Source of the DNA: Verrucomicrobiota bacterium | Lineage (GTDB): Bacteria > Verrucomicrobiota > Verrucomicrobiia > Limisphaerales > JADJPG01 | Assembly (NCBI GenBank): GCA_016713365.1 | Contig: JADJPG010000043.1 | Coordinates: forward strand, 10,417 to 74,416 | DNA length: 64,000 nt | Direction of reading: 5' to 3' | Part shown: positions 58,198 to 64,000 of the stretch, piece by piece | Position numbering within the stretch: position 1 is the first letter of the stretch | How the letters are laid out: each line of letters begins with the position of its first letter | Program-made: the position numbers and the translations under genes | The notes under the pieces: model-generated | Seen by the model: the letters and a program-made list of their open reading frames with translations, nothing else | The model's database searches: none | Told to the model about the DNA's origin: nothing

Positions 58198-58632
58198 TCA
58201 ATCTTCCAGCTTCAAGGTAGGCGTCGGATGATGGTGGATCGGGTTAATCGTAAATCCGTCCCTCTCCAGATAACGGTTCCATTCGTCAATTAAACCCAAC
58301 ACCCGCCCAAGGTTGAGTTGATGATGGAGCGTTGGATATTTCGAGAGGTTTGTCCGAGCCAGCTTGAACAACGCCGCCGAGGGGCGCAGCCGCGGACGCA
58401 GCTCCGTGTGCTTCTGGAGATGCACGAACGCGCCGGCTAGTTGGATCAGTCCCTTGTAGAAATCTCCATCCGCTCCCCGGCGGTCCACGAGCCAGAGCTC
58501 TTCCAGCACATCGTGCGCTTCATAGAACAATCCTCGATTGAAGCACGCGAAGTAACCGAGATAATGGGCGTCCAGCGACTGGCCGCGACATTCGTCGATC
58601 AAAGCCGCGATCTTCGCGCTCTTCTTGCTCAT
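58198..58632 (-). CDS. DUF309 protein
   Basis: A 144-residue protein with the DUF309 signature FNRGLFYEAHDVLEELW (residues about 31-47) followed by FYKGLIQLAGAFVHLQKH. DUF309 is a small helical domain of unknown function. The gene is divergent from parB; their starts are about 120 bases apart. A short His/Pro-rich tail (NPIHHHPTPT) closes the protein. Confidence 0.88.
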   Translation of the reverse strand: MSKKSAKIAALIDECRGQSLDAHYLGYFACFNRGLFYEAHDVLEELWLVDRRGADGDFYKGLIQLAGAFVHLQKHTELRPRLRPSAALFKLARTNLSKYPTLHHQLNLGRVLGLIDEWNRYLERDGFTINPIHHHPTPTLKLED

Positions 58633-58753
58633 GCGACGACGCTACCTGCCAGAGGATGTGCGCGAAAGAACGAAGCGTTCCCCTGCTCTGGCGGAAGCAG
58701 GGTTGAACCATCGCTGCGTTGACATCCGCACCCCCCTCCTCCACTCTTCACGC

Positions 58754-59689
58754 ATGGCAAAACCAGCTTTGGGTCGCGGGCTGGGGGCGTTGCTGGGCGG
58801 TACAACTCCATCCGCAAAACCAACGCTTCCTCCTGCCTCCACTCCGACCCCCGTCGCCGCTCCCGCGGTCATCGACGAACGGGATCGCGTGCAGAAGGTC
58901 CCTTTGGACCGCGTGCAGCCGTGCCCTTTTCAGCCCCGCAAAGATTTCACGCCGGAATCCCTGCAAGAACTCGCCGACTCCATCAAGGAACAAGGCATCA
59001 TTCAGCCGCTGATCGTTCGCAAGAAGGGCGACCGATTTGAACTCATCGCTGGCGAACGCCGCTGGCGGGCCGCCCAGCTGGCGAGCTTGAAGGAAGTTCC
59101 GATCATTCTCCGCGAGGCTGACGATCGCGAAGTGTTGGAGCTCGCGCTCATCGAGAATCTCCAGCGCGAAAACCTCAATCCCATCGAAGAAGCACTTGGC
59201 TACTCGGAACTGGTCAGCGCGTTCCAAATGCGCCAGGAAGATGTGGCGACGAAAGTGGGTAAGAGTCGCGCGGTCGTCGCGAACGCGCTGCGTCTGCTCA
59301 AGCTTCCGGCGGACGTGCAGACCTTTGTTCGCGACAATCGTCTCTCGGTCGGACATGCGAAGGTAATCCTCGGGCTTCCTTCAGCGGACGAACAGAAACT
59401 CGCCGCCGAACGCATCCTGAAAGACGGACTGAACGTCCGTCAGACCGAGGAGTTGGTAACGCGGTTGCAACAGCCAGCCGTTACCGTATCCGCGCACACT
59501 CGTAATGGCAGCGCCACCCCGGTGATCCGCGACGTGCATGTGACAAATCTCGAGTCGAAACTCCGCGAGCGCCTTGGAACGAAGGTGCAGTTACGCTACC
59601 GCGCCGGCAAGGGAGCCCTCGACATCCGCTTTTACAGCGATGATGAGCTGGAACGCATTGTCCAGCTGCTCGGCATCTCCCTGGAATAA
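58754..59689 (+). CDS. parB: Chromosome-partitioning protein ParB
   Basis: ParB is a CTPase clamp that loads on parS sites near the origin. The 311-residue protein starts with KPALGRGLGALLGG, then a Pro-rich linker, the ParB N-domain (PFQPRKDFTPESLQELADSI, IQPLIVRK, GERRWRAAQLA; about 60-115), a helix-turn-helix with QEDVATKVGKSRAVVANALRLL, and a C-terminal dimerisation domain ending QLLGISLE. I chose ATG 58754, because the upstream in-frame codons are not family-like. No parA is visible next to it, although parAB are usually paired. Confidence 0.95.
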   Translation: MAKPALGRGLGALLGGTTPSAKPTLPPASTPTPVAAPAVIDERDRVQKVPLDRVQPCPFQPRKDFTPESLQELADSIKEQGIIQPLIVRKKGDRFELIAGERRWRAAQLASLKEVPIILREADDREVLELALIENLQRENLNPIEEALGYSELVSAFQMRQEDVATKVGKSRAVVANALRLLKLPADVQTFVRDNRLSVGHAKVILGLPSADEQKLAAERILKDGLNVRQTEELVTRLQQPAVTVSAHTRNGSATPVIRDVHVTNLESKLRERLGTKVQLRYRAGKGALDIRFYSDDELERIVQLLGISLE

Positions 59690-59775
59690 ATTTCGGCGGC
59701 GCCGGGCGAGCATCAGTCGATGACGTCTGGCGGCCGGACTGAATCCCAAATCGATTTACGGACAAATCATTCCCC

Positions 59776-60900
59776 ATGTTGAACCTCGAAGAATTTCGCG
59801 AACAGACCGCCGCCAAACTCCTCGCTGGCATCGAACGAGCCAGCCGCCTCCGCGCCTTTGTCGGCATGGATGGCTTCGTCGATGAAATCATCCACGTCGT
59901 CGACAAGCGCGACAACGCCGAGAAATTCAGCCGCCTGCCAACCATCACCGCGCTCGCAGAACGTCTCGCGGGCGCGGCCGGCAAGAGCACGAACGTCGAA
60001 CTCGTCAATCAACGTCTCAAACTCGGCGGCAATGGTCCCATCATGGCGAATGCCCTTGCCAGCCTCGGCGTGAAGGTGACCTACGTCGGCGCACTGGGTT
60101 ACCCGCATCTCCACCCGGTCTTCTCGGAGTTTGCGCAACGCGCGGAAGTCCACAGCATCGCTGAAGCAGGGCATACGGACGCTCTGGAGTTTGAGGACGG
60201 CAAGCTGATGCTGACCAAGACAACGTCGCTGAACGAAGTGACGTGGGAAAATATCCAGCTCCGCTTCGGCCGGAACAAGTTCATCGATAATTTCTCGACC
60301 GCGGATTTCGTCGGCTTTGTGAACTGGACGATGATTCCCTACATGAGCGATCTTTGGGATTCGTTGCTGAAGGAGTTCTGCCCCACGCCGCCTTTTCCGC
60401 GCCGGAAAATTTTCTTCGACCTCGCTGATCCAGAAAAGCGCACGCCCAAGGACATCGCGCGGGCGTTGGACTTGATCGTGAGTTTTGAAAAGTATTTCGA
60501 AGTCATCCTCGGCCTGAATGAGAAGGAGGCCTACGAGATCGGGAAGGTGCTTGGTCTGGATACCGGCAATCGTTCGCGAGATGGCCTCGCAGCGCTGGCG
60601 ACGGAGATTCAAAAGCGGTGTCCCGTGGACACACTCGTCGTGCATCCTGTGACGTTCGCGCTCGCAGTCAGCGGCGGTACGCCGTCGATCGTGGACGGGC
60701 CGTTCGTCGAGAAACCGCTCATCACGACGGGAGCTGGCGATCATTTCAACTCCGGCTTCTGCCTTGGGAAGCTCTTGGGACTCGACAATGCCGGCGCGGT
60801 TTTGACCGGAAAAACGTGCAGCGGCTTCTATGTGCGCACGGCGAAGAGCCCCGACATCAATGACCTCGCGGGAATGTTGCGCAACTGGCCGAGCCGATGA
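59776..60900 (+). CDS. PfkB-family carbohydrate kinase
   Basis: A 374-residue kinase of the PfkB/ribokinase superfamily. Visible motifs are LKLGGNGPIMANALASLGVKVT (quoted as LGGNGPIMANALASLG) near residue 85 with the family's GG.G.N.A pattern, and TTGAGDHFNSGFCLGKLLG near residue 318 (catalytic Asp of GAGD, anion hole). The N-terminus (GMDGFVDEIIHVVDKRDN) has the substrate-binding D. It is longer than fructokinase-type members (300-330) and has an unusual insert DKRDNAEKFSRLPTITALAE. Sugar specificity is unknown. Def follows 45 bases downstream. Confidence 0.88.
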   Translation: MLNLEEFREQTAAKLLAGIERASRLRAFVGMDGFVDEIIHVVDKRDNAEKFSRLPTITALAERLAGAAGKSTNVELVNQRLKLGGNGPIMANALASLGVKVTYVGALGYPHLHPVFSEFAQRAEVHSIAEAGHTDALEFEDGKLMLTKTTSLNEVTWENIQLRFGRNKFIDNFSTADFVGFVNWTMIPYMSDLWDSLLKEFCPTPPFPRRKIFFDLADPEKRTPKDIARALDLIVSFEKYFEVILGLNEKEAYEIGKVLGLDTGNRSRDGLAALATEIQKRCPVDTLVVHPVTFALAVSGGTPSIVDGPFVEKPLITTGAGDHFNSGFCLGKLLGLDNAGAVLTGKTCSGFYVRTAKSPDINDLAGMLRNWPSR

Positions 60901-60945
60901 TCGTGGTTGAATCGCAGCGCTGAATTTCCTACGAAGAGCTCCAAC

Positions 60946-61513
60946 ATGGTCCTGCCAATCGTCAAATACGGCCACCCCGTGCTCCGCAAGAAAGGCGAGC
61001 GCATCACCGAGATTACCCCGGAGATCAAGAAGCTGATCGCAGACATGCTCGAAACGATGTACGACGCGGAAGGCGTCGGCCTCGCCGCACAGCAGGTGGC
61101 GCAAGCGCTGCAACTCACAGTGATTGACGTCCGGGAAGTGAAGGAACGACCTTCCTCGTTGGAGATGAATGGCCAGCCGGCCGACGTCGCTTCCATCATG
61201 CCGTTGGTGTTGATCAATCCCGAAGTCACGGGAGTCGGAAACGCCGTGGCCGGTCCGGAGGGCTGTCTCAGCTTTCCCGAGATTTACGAAGACGTGACCC
61301 GTCCTGAATCCGTGGAAGTCAAAGCGCTGGACGCGAACGGCAAGCCGCTTCCAGTTCAAGGCGGGTGGGCTCCTGGCTCGGGCGATTCAGCACGAAACCG
61401 ATCATCTCAACGGCGTGCTGTTCATCGACCGCATGCCGACCAAGGCCAAGCAGTCCCTCAAGCCTGAGTTGGATGCGCTTCAAGCGGAGACCAAGGCGGC
61501 GCTCAAGCGATAG
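60946..61513 (+). CDS. def: Peptide deformylase, one frame change
   Basis: Def removes the formyl group from nascent N-terminal methionine. From ATG 60946 the protein has motif 1 GVGLAAQQ (43-50) and motif 2 EGCLSFP (105-111, metal Cys). The frame is lost near 61362, and the neighbouring frame continues with GGLLARAIQHETDHLNGVLFIDRM, carrying motif 3 HETDH (quoted here as ARAIQHETDHLNGV), and ends at TAG 61511-61513. One extra base in GGCGGGTGGG explains it. The gene is normally essential, so this split is strong evidence for consensus errors in the window. Confidence 0.9.
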
Positions 61514-61538
61514 GCAATCCTGCCTTAATTCCAACAGC

Positions 61539-61586
61539 CTCACCGTTGCGCGCTGGCGCCGGTGAGTGGGACGTCTGCGGTTTTTT
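61539..61586 (+). terminator. Possible terminator after def
   Basis: CTCACCG (61539-61545) pairs with CGGTGAG (61560-61566), with partial pairing inside the loop. The run of six T comes 14 bases later (61581-61586), so the structure is imperfect and the call uncertain. Confidence 0.35.
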
Positions 61587-61725
61587 CCAATGAAATTTAG
61601 TCAGCCTTTCCCTGTGTTGTGGCCAATTGACGAACCAGATTCGCCAAGAATTCTCTCGCTAGAAATGCCCGCAATTGCTAAGAAAGCGAGGTTCAGATTG
61701 AAACCAGTTCCGTAACTTCTGCCCT

Positions 61726-64000
61726 ATGAATGATGTATCTGTTTCGAGTGGGCGAGGCGTTCAACGTTTCGCAAAACCCCTTCTCTCCCTCGCCAAACCG
61801 GGCTCTCTGCTCCTCGCGGTGGCGGCCTGCCTTTCGCCCTGCGGCACACAGGCAGTTCCCTACGCCACCTGCTTGACCAACAGTGGAGGAATCATTTCAT
61901 TCCGCCTCAACGAGTCGGCGGATGTTGTCAAAATCCTCTCCAACGCCGGGGCCACGGTGGATGACTTGGGCGCTCTGCCGGCCGGACTGCACACGATCAC
62001 GCTGAGCGTGAGTGGCGCATTTCAAGTTTCCGTCTTCAAGACCAGCCCGGTCGGATTCGCTGCTCCCGTCGCGCCGAACCTGGGTGCAACCTTGCAAATC
62101 AGCACCGATGGAGTGACCACGCGATTTCGCGAACCGCGCGGTCTCGCCATAAACAACGATCCGACGAGTCCAAACTTTGGTCGCGTCTACGTGTCCCACG
62201 GCAGCAATGGCGTGGTCGCTGCGAATGCCTTCGGTCCGGCGCGGACTTTGACTGACGGCATCTATTTGATGAATTCCGATCTGTCGGACGCCGTGGGTCA
62301 GGGCGACGTCGGCCGCACCGCGGGCATTTCATTTGTCACCGGCGGCGCTGCTGGCGACGGCGCCTCTCCGTATCGCATCAGCGTCGGACAAGATGGCAAC
62401 TTGTATGTCGCTGACTGGTCGGACACTGGCGGCACGTTGTGGGTGACGGACCCAGACGTAAATCCTGGAACCGGATTGAACGTCCTCGGCGGCCCAATTG
62501 GCGGACCGTTTCCGGTTACCGCGACTCGAATCCACGGCAGCATTGCCGCGGCCGTGGTCGAAGGTTCCCTTGCGGCTGGCAATCTTACTGCCTACGTCAT
62601 CGACGAGGATCTCCAGAACGACCGAGCGAGCACGACGCAGAACATGCGCAATACTCTTTGGCGTCATGACATTGGCGGCGCTCTCCCGGGCGCAGAAGTG
62701 TTGCCCACCCGAATTGGCAGTGGCACTCCCTGGCTCAACTTCGCCAGCCAGACGATGGACCTCAGCCGGGGGCCCAATGGGAATTTCTACGTCAACAATT
62801 ACCGCTCGGTGGGAAGCGATCGCGGTGGTCTTTATGTGATTGCTCCCGACGGGACCGAACTCTGGAACTCACTCGCGGCGAGCCGCACACTGCTCGGTTC
62901 GGCGTCCGCCAACGATTTGCTCCGCGCTACCGGCGGCGGCGACGTCTCCCCTCGCGGTGATTTTGCCGCGGTCATCAATCTCGAAACCAACGGCATTACT
63001 TTGATTCCGCTGACCGATGGCATTCCTGACATCACCAACCGCCTTGCGCTAAATGGCTTTAGCATCGTCTCGGCGCAAGGCCGCGAAGTCGCGTTCGATG
63101 TGGCGGGCAACCTCTACGCTGTGAGCTCCGCTGCACAATCCCTCCGCGTCTTCTCGCCGGGAGGCACCACCACGGCCATTACCGGATCCGATGGCACCTT
63201 CGAGCTGATTCGTCCGTCGGGAGTGAGTGTCGTCGCCACCGACAACCTGGCGACCGAAGGTTCGGACACTGCAACCTTCACCATCACCCGCACGGGCGAC
63301 ACGTCCGCCGACCTCGCTGTTTCCTACACGCTGACCGGCACCGCCATCAACGGCACCGACTACAACACCAACGAACTTTCGGTGGTGATTCCAGCCGGCT
63401 CGTCGAGCGTCGACGTCACCATCACCACGATTGACGATTCCGAGACGGAATCGGTGGAAGTGGCGACCTTGACCGTGCTTCCTGCGGCCACCTACGACAT
63501 CAAGGCCCCGGTGCTTGCCGACGTCGCCATCGCCGACAACGAGGCGGCCGTAGTCTCCATCGTGACTGTCGACGGCAACGCCTACGAGCGCTTCCCGAGT
63601 GACACGATCACGTTCCGCATTTCGCGCACTGGCGAAACCAACTCCGAGCTCTTCGTCGTCTACGAACCGAACGCGGGTGTCGCGGTGAACGGCGTTGATT
63701 TCAGCGGCACTGATGCCCAGCCGCTTTCGGGCGTGATCATCCTGTCGGCCGGCCAGGCGAGTCAGATTCTTGCCGCCGCTCCGATTGATGATGCCGACAT
63801 CGAAGGTGACGAGGCATTGACGATCACGCTTTCCACCGACGGCACCTACACCATTGGCACTGCGACGGCGACTGGCACGATCGGCGACAATGACCAACCT
63901 GCATTTGGCGTCCTCTTCTCCGATTCACTGGACACTGACACTTCGGCCAACTGGATCACCCTGTTCGGTGCGAACAACGGAATCTACGACGCTGAAGTGA
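61726..64000 (+). CDS. Secreted Calx-beta-domain protein, 3' end outside window
   Basis: An open frame from ATG 61726 to the window end, 758 codons without a stop. A signal sequence (GSLLLAVAACLSPCGTQAV) is followed by a six-blade-like region with NNDPTSPNFGRVYVSHGSNG, YRISVGQDGNLYVADW, LSRGPNGNFYVNNYRS and GREVAFDVAGNLYAVS, which resembles NHL/SMP-30-type propeller repeats. Two Calx-beta domains follow, about 63220-63540 (TEGSDTATFTITRTGDTSADLAVSY split as TEGSDTATFTITRTGD and NGTDYNTNEL) and about 63546-63897 (TFRISRTGETNSELFVVY, GTIGDNDQ). Calx-beta domains bind Ca2+ and mediate adhesion in secreted proteins. The remaining part starts with FSDSLDTDTSANW, a concanavalin-like opening. Confidence 0.85.
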   Translation, partial: MNDVSVSSGRGVQRFAKPLLSLAKPGSLLLAVAACLSPCGTQAVPYATCLTNSGGIISFRLNESADVVKILSNAGATVDDLGALPAGLHTITLSVSGAFQVSVFKTSPVGFAAPVAPNLGATLQISTDGVTTRFREPRGLAINNDPTSPNFGRVYVSHGSNGVVAANAFGPARTLTDGIYLMNSDLSDAVGQGDVGRTAGISFVTGGAAGDGASPYRISVGQDGNLYVADWSDTGGTLWVTDPDVNPGTGLNVLGGPIGGPFPVTATRIHGSIAAAVVEGSLAAGNLTAYVIDEDLQNDRASTTQNMRNTLWRHDIGGALPGAEVLPTRIGSGTPWLNFASQTMDLSRGPNGNFYVNNYRSVGSDRGGLYVIAPDGTELWNSLAASRTLLGSASANDLLRATGGGDVSPRGDFAAVINLETNGITLIPLTDGIPDITNRLALNGFSIVSAQGREVAFDVAGNLYAVSSAAQSLRVFSPGGTTTAITGSDGTFELIRPSGVSVVATDNLATEGSDTATFTITRTGDTSADLAVSYTLTGTAINGTDYNTNELSVVIPAGSSSVDVTITTIDDSETESVEVATLTVLPAATYDIKAPVLADVAIADNEAAVVSIVTVDGNAYERFPSDTITFRISRTGETNSELFVVYEPNAGVAVNGVDFSGTDAQPLSGVIILSAGQASQILAAAPIDDADIEGDEALTITLSTDGTYTIGTATATGTIGDNDQPAFGVLFSDSLDTDTSANWITLFGANNGIYDAEV

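Noticed and set aside
59767..61359. Minus-strand open frame of 530 codons opposite the PfkB kinase and def
   Set aside because: Antisense shadow spanning two well-supported genes; composition is His/Arg-rich without domain signal.

Overview
The window looks like a chromosomal contig from a verrucomicrobial bacterium, most likely of the Limisphaerales/Pedosphaera group (former subdivision 3). This is an inference from content: high GC, a fused glucose/sorbosone-dehydrogenase-like plus c-type cytochrome protein with a Planctomycetes/Verrucomicrobia-style C-terminal heme domain, a DUF1080 protein, a Gfo/Idh/MocA oxidoreductase, two secreted PQQ-type beta-propellers, RHS, HYR and Calx-beta giants, an extended MoxR/DUF58/SpoIIM/RDD locus, and many short palindromic intergenic repeats. 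No rRNA, tRNA, CRISPR array or intact insertion sequence was recognised.

Layout. 1-8.8 kb (+): an RHS/YD-repeat protein entering from the left edge, a secreted HYR-domain protein with a large internal duplication, and a formylglycine-generating-enzyme-like (SUMF1) protein, all broken by many small frame changes. 8.9-14.5 kb (-): a hypothetical protein, a repeat-rich gap, aconitase (acnA) and an M20 peptidase. 14.6-27.4 kb (-): one long co-directional array with very short or overlapping junctions. In transcription order it is GYF_2/RDD protein, DUF2752, B-box zinc membrane protein, small membrane protein, second B-box protein, DUF4129 protein, DUF4350 protein, MoxR ATPase, three tandem paralogous membrane-anchored HEAT-like proteins, DUF58, SpoIIM-like protein, RDD protein. 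27.4-28.3 kb: a gap holding a decayed REP-associated tyrosine transposase. 28.3-34.5 kb (-): oxidoreductase, PQQ propeller, DUF1080, queG, aroK, second PQQ propeller. 34.7-43.3 kb (+): amidohydrolase, dehydrogenase-cytochrome fusion and AGE epimerase (translationally coupled), then a GcvH-like lipoyl protein overlapping a CobW/P47K GTPase, then a Tat-exported hypothetical protein. 43.3-46.8 kb (-): a ribose-type sugar ABC importer. 47.2-52.6 kb (+): glyS, lepA, lepB. 52.7-57.0 kb (-): glgA, serS, a small secreted protein and an atypical Ser/Thr kinase. 57.2-64 kb: a secreted metallo-beta-lactamase-fold protein, DUF309 (-), parB, a PfkB-family kinase, def, and a Calx-beta protein running off the right edge.

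How the parts may work together (inference). The 14.6-27.4 kb array looks like one envelope-associated assembly system: a MoxR AAA+ ATPase with its DUF58 partner and a set of membrane proteins, with three HEAT scaffolds inserted between MoxR and DUF58. The 34.7-39.7 kb operon could oxidise a sugar outside the cytoplasm, hydrolyse the lactone and epimerise the sugar. Together with the sugar ABC importer, glgA and the PfkB kinase this fits a saccharolytic life style.

Caveat. Single-base frame changes occur in many otherwise well conserved genes, including peptide deformylase, which is normally essential. They often lie in or next to G/C runs. I read most of them as consensus sequencing errors rather than real decay; the first 9 kb is the worst affected. 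Where a gene is split I give the span of the whole reconstructed gene.
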